The notes beneath the pieces were generated by a model. That model saw only the letters and a program-made list of their open reading frames with translations, was not told the origin of the DNA and did no database searches. Of a stretch of DNA of 64,000 nucleotides, positions 1 to 9,835 are shown piece after piece. Numbering within the stretch: position 1 is the first letter of the stretch; each line of letters opens with the position of its first letter. The stretch spans positions 266,597-330,596 of the forward strand of contig JAYKKM010000223.1 in the NCBI GenBank assembly GCA_035772405.1. Direction: 5' to 3'. This stretch comes from Chrysogorgia sp. JL179-B06 (taxonomy: Eukaryota > Cnidaria > Anthozoa > Scleralcyonacea > Chrysogorgiidae). Position numbers and translations under genes: made by a program.

Positions 1-959
1 TTACGTACAAACCTGCGATTATACTTGATGCATTTCTAGGTTGTACATATTCGACGGAAACGCCACCAGGCTGATTTGCAAGATCGAGTAATTCACCGGC
101 AGTTATAGTCGTGCCTGGCATATAGGCTTCTTGTGTTGTGAAGAATTCGTGGAATTTGAAAGCATCACCTCGGTTTTGATAGTCCGACCAAATTTTATCC
201 ACGAAGCCATGATGAAGAAAGAATTCTGGTGCCGCAGCTGCAATTTCTTCGCACATCGTGCCATCAATGAGGCAGTGAACATTATCGTGGAATACTGTCC
301 GTAAGAGGTACTCATATATTCCAAATCTTGCAGCAGACAAACTGTAGGTCAATATTGCGACTGCTATACTATTGGCGGAAGGACTTTTGATATCTCGCTC
401 GAGACACCCTCCTCCAGCGCTTTCAATAATAGACCATTCGCCCTCTCGAAAGGGACCGGTGATCACGCACTCACGAACTCCGTCACTATACCCATTTCCA
501 CCAAATCCATCTTTTGGGTCCCAGAAATTGCTGGAAAGGAGATCTTCAGAGGATCGGCTCCAGTCCCAGAATGGCACAGTCACTCTACAATTGATCTTTC
601 GGAGAATATTCTCATACTGCAAGATAAACCAACGATGCCAGGGAAGAAAGGAACTTTGCTCGTGAATGCCCCCATTGAACAACAGCGTATGCATTGTGAG
701 AAGCTCTTCGTATTCTGTTTTGTACAGTGGATCTGTGGATGCAATCTTTACTGTGTTGGTGTAGCGTATTCGTTCTTCGGCGTCCATGATCGTGAATTCT
801 TTGCGTTGTCGATAACATTTCGCCCCATTTTCCGTATTTCTACATATTCTGTCACATTCATCAATATATGTCAAACATTCTAAAGTCAAAGACAGGTACA
901 TTTTATCGCTCGTATTTTCTGAAAGTTGGTGTTCTTGCGCGAAATAGTGTGTAGGAGGT
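1..959 (-). CDS. tyrosinase-family copper oxidase, internal exon (partial)
   Basis: Conceptual translation of the minus strand is open from 959 to the window edge. It contains the type-3 copper signatures of tyrosinases and hemocyanins. CuA-like histidines lie in a FLPWHRWF block (about 645-620), followed by PFWDW (about 570). CuB-like HDNVH lies near 285 and HHGFVDKIW near 205. The predicted activity is oxidation of phenols to quinones, as in melanin or cuticle chemistry. The start is not visible: the frame stays open upstream of an ATG at about 900. A plausible splice acceptor (pyrimidine-rich tract ending CCCCAG) lies just beyond 959, so I read this as an internal exon; the rest of the gene lies left of the window. 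It looks intact and is the clearest host gene here. The substrate is not known. Confidence 0.85.
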
Positions 960-1037
960 CTGGGGATGGGTGAGAAATTGCAAAACTTTCTTTTTTTTCC
1001 CGGTACCCGCATTTTTATTCGAAATAATTTCAATGCG

Positions 1038-1062
1038 CCACCCCCCCCCCCCCCCCACCCCC
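1038..1062. repeat. poly-C tract
   Basis: A nearly pure C run interrupted by one A. Nothing else is recognisable between the tyrosinase exon and the element at 1269; the rest is AT-rich DNA. Confidence 0.9.
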
Positions 1063-1268
1063 TAATAATATCGTGAAATATTGATAACTCTTCTACAAAA
1101 TTGTTATCACTTATATTTGTAAATGATTGCATTAAATTTACACAAAATAATATTCTCAATAATATCATTATTTTTATAAAAACTTTAAAATCGAATGAGG
1201 CCAAAAGCTACTGTGTAAAATATTTAATATGGTTAAGCTTTCGTTGTGCTACGACATCATCCGTTTAA

Positions 1269-1759
1269 AGGGATATGGCAATATAAATTAACTTTGTCTC
1301 ATTTGAAAGAACTCGTGAAATGGTATAACAAAACATTTTACAATTTTCCCTTATCTTTTTTGGTTTTCGAAATAATTTGAATTATTTTCGATATGCATGT
1401 GACGTCATAAGTAGGGTAAAGTGCCAACCTTACGACATTATGAGCCAGAAACTCGATTATGTTGCACTATTTCCATTTTCAATTGGCCCACAACATTTTA
1501 AAAAGCCTTAAAAAGCGCAGAAATTCGGTCACCTATGGCGTAGTTTCATCAGGTTTACCCTGCTTGTGACGTCACCGATTTCCTAGTTAATTAGGTCAAA
1601 TATTACAACAAGATGGCGGATTGTAGACTGTCTTTTGTCATAATTATCTGAAATATTTCAAAAACCAAGAAAGATACAGAAAAATTGTAAAAGGTCTTCT
1701 TATACCATTTTACGAGTTCTTTCAAATGAGATAAAGTTAATTTATATTGCCATTTCCCT
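1269..1759. mobile_element. palindromic MITE with TTAA target duplications (piggyBac-type)
   Basis: Long inverted repeats of about 115 bp face each other: AGGGATATGGCAATATAAAT at the left and its near-complement at the right. Both ends abut TTAA (1265-1268 and 1760-1763), the target duplication of piggyBac transposons. No transposase is present, so it is non-autonomous. The superfamily call rests on the TTAA and terminal G/C blocks only. Confidence 0.6.
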
Positions 1760-1988
1760 TTAATCATTATTTTTATTCTTTTCAAATAATTAACATACAT
1801 ACATACTCACACATACACACTCACATACATACATATATACCATTATGGCTGTTCTGTATGATTTTACCCAATAAGAGATGTTTGTTTGTATAATAATGTT
1901 GATCATCAAAGACTCTTCTCCTTGTTTCATTACAAAAATTTCATGGCGCCCCCTGATAACTTATAAATGATTTCAGGGTCCCCCTATA

Positions 1989-2558
1989 AGGGCCTGTTTA
2001 TAAGGCGCTAGGCTTACCCTAGGAATAGGGTTACCCTAGGAATAGGGTTACCCTAGGAATAGGCTTACCCTAGGAATAGTCAATGTCTGTCAATGTGTCA
2101 TATGACAATATGTCTGTCAAAAATCATGGCGTCCAAAGAAAGTGTTGGTCGAAAAAGAAAAACATCTGCATCAAATGGAATAACTGGAAGCAAGAAAAAG
2201 AAGTGGACGCGAAATTTCTTCGATCACGAAGTCGTCGAGATAGGGCAGAGTTGGAATGTAGAGCCGCATGAAGAAGTGTTAGTTGTTTAACAGTTATAGA
2301 CATGATTGAATAACAAATAAGAATACCATCTAACTGAAGAGAAGTAAGCACAGGTAGTAGAGAGATTAAAATCGATAATACAGCAAGAATTTTCTTTCTT
2401 TCCGCCATGTTTACACTCGAATTTCCCGCGTACACGCTCGACGGCGCGAGTATACTTCACCCTAACGATCATTTCCTTATAAACGCAAGCTATCTTTTCA
2501 CCTTGGTGCTAGGGTAACCGTACTCCTAGGGATACCCTAGCGCTTATAAACAGGGCCT
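1989..2558. mobile_element. non-autonomous DNA transposon with subterminal tandem repeats
   Basis: The ends are inverted copies of an AGGGCCTGTTTATAAG-type sequence followed by GCGCTAGG. Just inside the left end lie four tandem copies of an approximately 18-bp unit (GTTACCCTAGGAATAGG), with degenerate inverted matches at the right end. A 54-codon basic reading frame lies inside. The superfamily is not assigned. Confidence 0.6.
2126..2290 (+). CDS. short basic ORF inside the MITE (54 aa), unknown
   Basis: An ATG-initiated frame with a lysine/arginine-rich N-terminal half (GRKRKT, KKKKW), then WTRNFFDHE. It may be a remnant of a DNA-binding transposon protein left in an internally deleted element. 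No family is recognised. It could be chance, although the ATG and the basic composition are suggestive. Confidence 0.25.
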   Translation: MASKESVGRKRKTSASNGITGSKKKKWTRNFFDHEVVEIGQSWNVEPHEEVLVV

Positions 2559-2639
2559 AAAAGAAGTAGCAAAAATTTCAGGTCTCCGATAAATAATGAA
2601 CGGTCCCAAAATTTCGAGGGAAGGCCTTTCGTCGTATAT

Positions 2640-3036
2640 TCATAATTTTTTAATTTTAGAACTTCAATTTACAATGTTAGAGGAGAGGGTTCTATCCTAG
2701 TTTTGTCTCGTTTTAACCTTCAGTGGAAGAAAAATTATTTTAGTTATTTAATATCGCAATACTGGAACAGTCTATCTGAACAAGAACGTTTGGCAGATGA
2801 GAGATTATTGATGTGTTTAAGAACAAATTAAGGAATATTGTATTATAGTTTAATTTTATTAATTATATTATTCTTACTCACTTTAACAACTTGCATGCCT
2901 AGTATAAACTTATAGTTTCCGTATGGATATAGTAATTATTTTTTATTATTTATCTTGTCTTGTATTTAATATCTTCTATTTATAGTATTTTGTAATTATT
3001 GATGCATTACGTTCGTGTTTTGATCGATCTTCTTAG
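2640..3036 (+). mobile_element. 3' end of a non-LTR retrotransposon (LINE), interrupted by the Polinton
   Basis: A frame ending at the TAA 2829-2831 reads like the C-terminus of CR1/L2-type LINE proteins (QYWNSLSEQ, then a charged helix). About 200 bp of AT-rich 3' UTR follow. The 3' UTR resumes beyond the Polinton at 27504 and ends in ATTGT-type short repeats near 27545. A second copy of the same 3' UTR, uninterrupted and inverted, lies at about 30053-30160. Confidence 0.65.
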
Positions 3037-3042
3037 CTCTTA
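3037..3042. repeat. target site duplication, left (ctctta)
   Basis: The 6 bp directly outside the left terminal inverted repeat. It is identical to 27498-27503 outside the right one. Polintons make 6-bp duplications. Confidence 0.9.
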
Positions 3043-3376
3043 AGTAGATTACCCCCCATCTGGCATGCGCCCCACAATGCATTGCACGTTTGGCGCCGGA
3101 AGTAACGTTACCCTTTGGACGAAGTAACGTTACCTCGTTACAAGGGTAACGTTACCTCGTTACAAGGGTGACGTCACTCTAGGTAACGTTACCTTGTTAC
3201 GGCGCCTGATGACGTCATCCCCGAAAGTAAGTAACGTTACCTGGATATAACGTTACCTTAGTATTCATACGCCCGAACGTTACCTCGTTACAAGGGTGAC
3301 GTCACTCAAGGTAACGTTACCTTGTTACGGCGCCTGATGACGTCATCCCCGAAAGTAAGTAATGAGGTAACGTTAC
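3043..3376. repeat. left terminal inverted repeat of the Polinton
   Basis: It matches the complement of 27200-27497. The left copy has an extra tandem duplication of roughly 128 bp covering about 3140-3363. It contains seven exact GTAACGTTAC palindromes and four TGACGTCA (CRE-type) palindromes at 3169, 3210, 3297 and 3338. The outer 70 bp, including the GCATGCGCCCCACAATGCAT region, are free of these palindromes. Confidence 0.92.
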
Positions 3377-3390
3377 CTTTGAACTGTGAG

Positions 3391-3397
3391 TATAAAG
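3391..3397 (+). promoter_or_regulatory. TATA box and initiator for the polymerase gene
   Basis: TATAAAG directly inside the left TIR, with an initiator-like TCAGT about 25 nt downstream (3416-3420). This spacing is typical of a TATA/Inr RNA polymerase II core promoter. The palindrome array of the TIR lies just upstream. Confidence 0.6.
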
Positions 3398-3517
3398 TGA
3401 GGATATAGATGCTACTCAGTATATTGTTCACAGCTTTCACAGAGAGAACTTTACTGAATATATTTTGACGTTTCGTGAGAAGGATTGTTTTGCAAGACTT
3501 GCTTTCAACTTTAAAAG

Positions 3518-3589
3518 GTATGTTGTTTAACAAACTTTATATAAACTTTATTATATGTGAGTAAACTTAACAAAAACATTGTTGTTTAG
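3518..3589 (+). other. probable 5'-UTR intron of the polymerase gene
   Basis: A GTATGT donor at 3518 and a TTGTTTAG acceptor ending at 3589 bracket 72 bp of AT-rich sequence. The intron would end three bases before the ATG at 3592. Inferred from splice consensus only. Confidence 0.45.
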
Positions 3590-3591
3590 AT

Positions 3592-6500
3592 ATGGACGTA
3601 AAAATATCTGAATGTCAAACAGTTACTGAGCTTACAACTTTGGAAAACCTATATGTGTTGAACGAGTTTGAGCAAGGCTTAGTGTTTGAGAGGAAAGTGG
3701 AAATTATTAGCCGTTTGCTGGAATGGGGTATGGAAAACGAACAAATGGGTCTTGCTGCGAACCTTACCGATTCCTGGACGCCGGGACAAAGAGAACATTT
3801 TTTGCTTGACTGGAATAACGACGAGCCTCTTGTGGAAATGTTGGCAAATGAGGATTCGCAGCTACATGATTTAACTCATCAATGGCCTACCGAAGAAAGA
3901 GAGCGTTTCTATCGCGACTGGCAAGACGACGAGCCTTTGCTACAGACAGGCCGTGGGGAAAAGAGATCCATCGATGAGGTGAACGACGGTGCAAGCACCT
4001 CAAATGAAGTTAATGAAGTGAACGACGGTGCATCGAACGAGGTTAGCGATAACTTTTTTACCGTAACGGCCACAAAACAAGTGAAAGTCAAAAAGTTTAA
4101 GACTACTGGTATAGATTATACCGTTCAGTTCACGGATACGTTTGCCCATTTGGAACTTTCCCAGTTTCATAATCGCCTTCATGAAATATTTGAGAGTTTA
4201 TTAAATACCGTCACTGAAGGTATTCCTGAACATGATTCAAGTTCGCTTTGTTTTGCAATCACCTGTGCTTGACCCCCCTATCACTATACCTTTTATGCAA
4301 CGTCAACGTCTTACACCTGAGCGAATTTTAGCTGAAATTGAGCGTGTCATACAGTCGAATAAGCAATTTCGTTTGAATGATTCTGTAAAGGTTAATTTAA
4401 TTCATGTTGAAATGCCTCATGGCGGAACCGGTACAAAACGTTCTGAGATTAATTTGGAAAAGCATTTGGCCAAAAAAGGCTCAATTGTTCGTATTCAAAA
4501 CAAAGATGACCTTTGTTTAGCTCGAGCTTTAGTTGTTGCTATTGCTAAAATTGAAAAGGATAATCGGTATAAACAGATAGCCAACCATTGTTATCCAATG
4601 CAAACACGTTTAGCAAACGAATTACACCAAAAAGCCAGAGTTGAGATAGGATCGTGTGGTTTAGATGAAGTCAAACAGTTTCAAACGTATTTGACGGATT
4701 ATCAAATTAATGTTGTTTCGAAAGATCATCTAAATTCTATTGTTTTTTTTCCGGACCCGATAAAGAGAAAAGGATCTATTTGTTTTTGCACGATGTCCAT
4801 TATGATGTCATCACAAGCATACCTGCGTTTTTTGCTCGTAAGAAGTATTGTCATACCTGTAAAAAAGCATATGACCACTTAAGAGATCATATGTGTCCTG
4901 ATGCTTGCAAATCGTGTCGTTTTCCAAATTGTCCGTTTGTTTCTTGGGTCCCCTGTGTTGATTGTAATCGGTGTTTCAGAAGTGTGGAATGTTTCGATAG
5001 ACACAAACAAAACATAGGAAACGGAAAATCAATTTGTTCGGATATCGCTAAGTGTAAACGTTGTAGTACCGTAATGGAAAGGGGTCGACTCAGTCCTGAC
5101 GTGCATCATTGCGGCTTGACATACTGTAAGATTTGTAAAGACCATATCAACACCGAGAATCATCAATGTTACATGCGACCCGAGAAAGATACTCGAGAGA
5201 TCAAATTATATGATCAGCTGCTCTTCTTTGACTTTGAGTGTCGCCAAGAGAACGGTAACCATGAACCAAACTTATGCGTGATACAGAACGAAGCAGGTGA
5301 CGAATGGGTATTCGAAGGGGATAACACGACAAATGAGTTCTGCGAGTGGTTATTTACAAAGGAACATGCTAATTGTACAGTGCTAGCCCATAACCTCCAA
5401 GGTTACGATAGTTACTTCGTCCTCCAATATCTACATGCAAACGCTATTATCCCAGAAGTTATCACGCGCGGTGCAAAGGTCCTTTCAATAACGGTGCCAC
5501 AGTTCAAGATCAAATTCATCGCTTCGCTATGCTTCATACCAATGAGACTTGCTGATTTCCCCAAAACATTTGGATTGGACGAACTCGCCAAAGGTTACTT
5601 TCCTCATCTGTTCAACCGAAAGGAGAACGAAAAGTACATTGGTCCCTTGCCTCCGAGTCCATATTACAATCCGGATGGAATGTCGCCTGAGGAGAAAGAG
5701 AAGTTCCTACAATGGCACAACGAATTGAAGGAGACTGACTACATGTTTGATTTCCAGAGAGAAATTCTAAGTTATTGTCAATCTGATGTGGATATTTTAC
5801 GTCGTTCCTGTCTTGAATTTCGCGAACTGTTCCGGGATGTCACAGACATAGATCCGTTTGCAGAATGTCTCACCATCGCATCTGCCTGTCATCTCGTGTT
5901 TCGAACGAAGTTCCTCAAAGAAAATACCGTTGCGGTCATTCCACCACTCGGTTACCGTCCAAAAGACAAGCAATCCCTCCTCGCATTGAAATGGCTCTCG
6001 TATAAGGCAGAAAAAGAAGACCTTTACATCCAACATGCGCGAAACGCAGGAGAAAAACGTGTTGATACGTATCTTTTGGATGGGTATCATCAAGAGACAA
6101 ACACAGCCTACGAAATCAATGGATGTTTCTGGCACGGTAAGTTCTTTTTATTCCATAGATAAATATTTTTCTTATAGGTTGTTTGTTCTGGAACGGTAGG
6201 TTAACTTAATCCCTTGATAAAAGTTAATCTGATATTTTTTCTTATAGGATGTTTAAGATGCTATGCGCGAGACACCGTGAACCCCGTCAGTGATAAGACT
6301 ATGCACGAACTCCAGCAAAGCACGGTGGAGAAGACGTTGTACCTTGAAGCCCGTGGTTATCAAGTTGTTGAAGTATGGGAATGCAATATAATGCGAGAAT
6401 TGAAAGAAGATGAGGATATGAAACGGTATTTTGATACTTACGATCTGGCTAATCCTTTGGAACCTCGAGATGCTTTCTATGGGGGCAGAACCAACGCAGC

Positions 6501-7963
6501 CAAACTATTTCACGAATGCAAGGAAGATGAGAAGATAAGGTATGTTACGAGTACACCCCCAGTAAATCTGAGGATGATTCTAAATAGTCCTTTTTCTCAT
6601 AGATACGTCGACTTTACCTCCTTGTACCCCTGGTGCAACAAAATGACTCGGACAATTGTAGGACATCCATGTATTATTACCGAGAATTTCGACGACATCT
6701 CTACCTATTTTGGCTTGGTCAAATGTACGGTACTTCCACCTCGAGGTCTCTTCCACCCGGTCCTCCCCTATCGTACCCAGGGCAAACTGATGTTTCCGCT
6801 GTGCAAGTCCTGTGCAGATACGTGTAACCAGAACCCGTGTACTCATACCGAGCGTGAAAGAGCCATTGAAGGGACATGGTGTAGCGTCGAGTTGGAGAAA
6901 GCTCTGGAGAAAGGTTACCAAATCCTGCAAATGCACGAAGTATGGCATTTCCCTGAATCCTCGGACGAGTTGTTCAAAGACTATGTGGACACCTTCCTCA
7001 AAATCAAGCAAGAGTCTAGCGGTTACCCGAAGACCTGTACCACGGAAGAACAGAAACAACAGTACGTGGACGAATACCTCGAAGTGGAAGGGATACAACT
7101 GGACCGAAGCAAGATCGAACACAATCCCGGCATGCGTGCCTTATCGAAATTGATGTTGAACTCGTTTTTGGGGTGAGTACGTTCTAAACACCCCTCCCCT
7201 ATAACAAAATGTTATCTTTTCTAGGCAGAATTGTCCAGCAAAGTTCCAGACATTTATTTTTTTCTCATATCTTTCAGGAAAGTTTGCGCAACGTTCCAAT
7301 ATGACTAAAGTGGAACAAATCAGTGACGTGCAAACGTTTCTTGACTACCTGACGTCTGATGAGATCAACGTTCTGAATGCGCGTTTCATAAGTGATGAAG
7401 TGGTTGAAATTCAATACGAAAGCAACGAGAACTTCATTGCACCAAACGCCAAGACCAATGTGGTGATCGCAGCCTTTACTACCGCCTATGCACGACTCAA
7501 GCTTTACGGGGTGTTGGACGATCTACAAGAAAGAGTGCTGTACTATGACACAGATTCGGTGATCTTCGTCAGCAAACTCGGCGATCCAGAACCTCCGACA
7601 GGTCCATATCTTGGTGAACTCACCGATGAGTTGAAAGGGGATCATATTACGACCTTCATCTCCGGAGGACCAAAGAACTATTGTTATAAAACCAGTTCCA
7701 ACAAAATCGAAACGAAAATACGTGGGATCACTCTGAATTGCACCGCAAGGCAAACAGTGAACTTTGATGTTATTCGTGCATTGGTGTACTTACATGCAAA
7801 ATGTAATGTCAGTGGCCACGTTTCCGTGGACATCCCGTTCAAGATAACCCGGGACACAAAGACAACAAACATTGTGACCAAACGCATGAAAAAGGATTAT
7901 CGTATTGTTTATAACAAACGTATTATTGTGGAGGATTACAAAACATTACCTTATGGATTTTAA
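3592..7963 (+). CDS. polB: protein-primed family B DNA polymerase of Polinton type (frameshifted, two introns)
   Basis: It would replicate the element from its ends using a protein primer. N-terminal part 3592-4272 has two copies of a W..(Q/E)RE.F..DW..DEPL motif. The frame then shifts at about 4235-4245 and again at the eight-T run 4743-4750. Downstream are paired CxxC/H zinc-binding motifs (about 4855-5170), exonuclease motif I FFDFEC (5224), Exo II around HNLQGYDS (about 5390) and Exo III YCQSDVDIL (5773). Polymerase motif A DFTSLYP lies at 6610, motif B KLMLNSF at 7147 and motif C YYDTDS at 7541. Two short introns fall at 6137-6247 and from 7173. All catalytic motifs are present, but two shifts and an ambiguous second acceptor mean the copy as read is not continuous. 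AATAAA lies at 8057-8062. Total coding length (~1300 codons) fits the family. Confidence 0.9.
6137..6247 (+). other. intron 1 of polB, containing a decayed duplicate of the splice junction
   Basis: The GTAAGT donor at 6137 and TTCTTATAG acceptor at 6247 join in frame within the conserved GCFWHG block. Inside the intron an 18-bp segment (6178-6195) resembles the coding end of the upstream exon. It is flanked by its own TTCTTATAG and GTAGGT, so it could act as an in-frame microexon. Confidence 0.65.
7173..7277 (+). other. intron 2 region of polB with two competing acceptors
   Basis: A GTGAGT donor at 7173 follows the NSFLG codons. An acceptor at 7224 (TTTTCTAG) keeps the reading frame but adds 17 unfamiliar residues. 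A second acceptor at 7277 (ATCTTTCAG) joins at the expected protein boundary but is out of phase by one base. The sequence after 7224 resembles a degraded copy of the sequence after 7277. An extra G in the GGGG run at 7170-7173 would explain the mismatch. Confidence 0.5.
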
Positions 7964-8078
7964 AACACAGTTAAAAAAGTTTTAAAGAACAGTTATATTT
8001 GTTGAAATACAGTTATATACGTGTTGAAATACATAGAACAGTCGTAAATGTTTTAAAATAAATCGTTTGATCTCAAAG

Positions 8079-8432
8079 TTAATTTCCGATCTTTAGTTTG
8101 TGGTAATGATCCAAATTTACCCCTGTCTGTTCTTCCAACAGCTTGATTTGTTTAGCATTCTTCATGTTAAGGTCCCCCATCATCATTTCTTTGGCGTTCA
8201 TATGATAGACAAAGGTTTTCCCCTGGGGGGCTGGGGGTACCGTTAAACCATTCAATGCTTCTAATATAACTTGCGTCAATATAATTGAATGTATCGTCTG
8301 GTTGTCAATAAGTGCTGCCGGTATCATATTCTTCTGTATCAAAAGTCTCATCAAATCCAAGGTTGCCAGATTTCCCTCTTGCGTTATGGTTTTGGTCGAA
8401 AGCCATTGGGTTACGATGTTTCTCCAAGACAT
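8079..8432 (-). CDS. hypothetical Polinton protein (117 aa)
   Basis: An intact frame on the strand opposite to polB, converging with it; the stop lies 17 nt past the polB polyadenylation signal. I do not recognise the family. The sequence has an amphipathic N-terminal half, a proline-rich PPAPQG turn near residue 66 and a charged C-terminal helix (KNAKQIKLLEEQTG). No signal peptide or membrane segment is seen. Its intactness beside decayed neighbours supports a real gene. Confidence 0.55.
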   Translation of the reverse strand: MSWRNIVTQWLSTKTITQEGNLATLDLMRLLIQKNMIPAALIDNQTIHSIILTQVILEALNGLTVPPAPQGKTFVYHMNAKEMMMGDLNMKNAKQIKLLEEQTGVNLDHYHKLKIGN

Positions 8433-8543
8433 GTTGCTTCTATCAAATGTTTGTCTGATCTGATCAAAAATCAGAAAAGGTACAGTGTTTTATAGGATTT
8501 TGTTACATTTGCACGCATGCGCTTTCACGTTTATACATATTGC

Positions 8544-8807
8544 TTATAGAATAACTTTCATCTTGTCAAGAAACTTTCCCATAATATCATAATGTTCAGA
8601 AATGTATCCGTGACTAACGCAAGCGTACCAGATCTTTTCAATAAACTCTCTGTTAGTAAATGTTTTATCATCGTCAAAGACGGGAACCCATTTCTCTATT
8701 TCTTCCTCTGTCAACTCATCTAGGATTTTATTGTCAAAATTAGAAGCACACATATTGACACGAAGCATAAGTCGATTCTCAGCCATAAAGAGTATGCCGA
8801 TAGTCAT
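8544..8807 (-). CDS. hypothetical Polinton protein (80-87 aa), acidic
   Basis: A small acidic frame (LTEEEIEKWVPVFDDD). The start may be the first ATG (8807) or the one at 8786 that begins MAENR. No known domain. It lies tandem with the gene at 8079-8432, 112 bp upstream of it, and may share its regulation. A more strongly broken frame lies immediately upstream (8897-9301). Confidence 0.45.
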   Translation of the reverse strand: MTIGILFMAENRLMLRVNMCASNFDNKILDELTEEEIEKWVPVFDDDKTFTNREFIEKIWYACVSHGYISEHYDIMGKFLDKMKVIL

Positions 8808-8896
8808 GCTGATTAAAGTAAGCTCCCACTATTGACGCTGTCAAACGATTGTGACCAAAATCACCGCTGGTGCAGTGTTTTTATAACATTCCCATT

Positions 8897-9301
8897 TTAC
8901 AGCAGCGTGAAGGTCTCTTGTTTGAGCACCCGTCTCTGATCTGCACAAAAGACAGATCTCCAATCATCATATGTATACTTGAGCAATTCAAGGCCGCTCA
9001 CTTTAGGTTTAATATCCTTCAAACTTTCGGCAAAGCCTCCGTGACATTTGCTTCTGAAACCTTTTCCAAAGCATGGTCAAAGTATATACATAACTGTTCA
9101 TCCTTTTCCATCATGAGGCATTGATGCTCTGTTTGGGATGGGTGGTCAATGATGCAACCATGCATTGCAGTTTTCAACAACAAGACGTGATATAATTGAT
9201 GCGATTTCTGCAGCGTAACTTTTTAAAAGTTTCCTTTCGATGCGTTTCTGTCGATGATGAAGAATTAATTCTTTATTATCAATATCCAAAGGTTTAGACA
9301 T
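8897..9301 (-). pseudogene. broken leftward gene, three frames
   Basis: From the ATG at 9301 a 51-codon basic/amphipathic frame opens (HHRQKRIERKLLKS) and stops. It is followed by frames in the other two registers: one containing DEQLCIYFDHALEKVSEAN, then one containing LELLKYTYDDWRSVF, ending at 8897. The three pieces are contiguous and similar in codon use. I read them as one protein of about 130 residues with two frameshifts. Function unknown. Confidence 0.4.
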
Positions 9302-9571
9302 GACTAGCTCTTTACTTGACGCGTATCAAAGAATGTTTAACAGTTCTCTTAAGTTTGAGATGTTTTATACAACTTGATTAGGTCCGGAAAGGCCCGAAAT
9401 GGCACCTTTTTTTTTTTGGCCCGATTTGGCCCCAGGGCCCGATGACCCATAATACTATATTCTCGTATTATCCATGTTCGAAATTTTATAATATTCGTTA
9501 TAAAATTTATCAACAGCGGCTAGTACTGTCATAATGAAATACAGGGCATAGTGTGAACATTGTTCATAGCC
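9302..9571. other. divergent intergenic region
   Basis: It separates the leftward broken gene from the rightward 9572 gene. It contains a T10 run and a GGCCC-rich patch (GGCCCGATTTGGCCCCAGG, around 9420-9440). No clear TATA box. Confidence 0.4.
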
Positions 9572-9793
9572 ATGGGTCACTCTGCCAGCAAAAATCCGAA
9601 GAACAACAAAAATCATAACAAACAGAAAATGTTTAGAATGGGCATTAGTGTTGGTCGCAATGATCTCAATCTCGAAGGACATTTACAAATGGGGTACACT
9701 AGTAAAACCATCAAAAACTACAAACCTGTTGAAAACAATAAACCTATCGAGAACGATGCACCAGATGAACCTAATCAGAATGTCGAAGAATAA
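9572..9793 (+). CDS. small basic protein with N-myristoylation signal (73 aa)
   Basis: The ATG at 9572 gives a protein starting MGHSASKN. That fits the N-myristoylation pattern (Gly2, small residue at 6). It is followed by an Asn/Lys-rich stretch and an acidic, proline-containing tail. Membrane-anchored virion or assembly proteins of large DNA viruses often use this modification, so a membrane or particle role is possible. That is inference. The gene lies 43 bp upstream of the integrase in the same direction. Confidence 0.5.
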   Translation: MGHSASKNPKNNKNHNKQKMFRMGISVGRNDLNLEGHLQMGYTSKTIKNYKPVENNKPIENDAPDEPNQNVEE

Positions 9794-9835
9794 AAGAGGG
9801 TGTGATTTAAGATTTCTTTCATTCCATATGTGAAC

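Noticed and set aside
1603..1800. 65-codon minus-strand frame
   Set aside because: Lies within the TTAA-flanked palindromic MITE; no start context or family resemblance.
8870..9124. 84-codon plus-strand frame
   Set aside because: Lies opposite the broken leftward gene, whose three frames have better protein-like composition.
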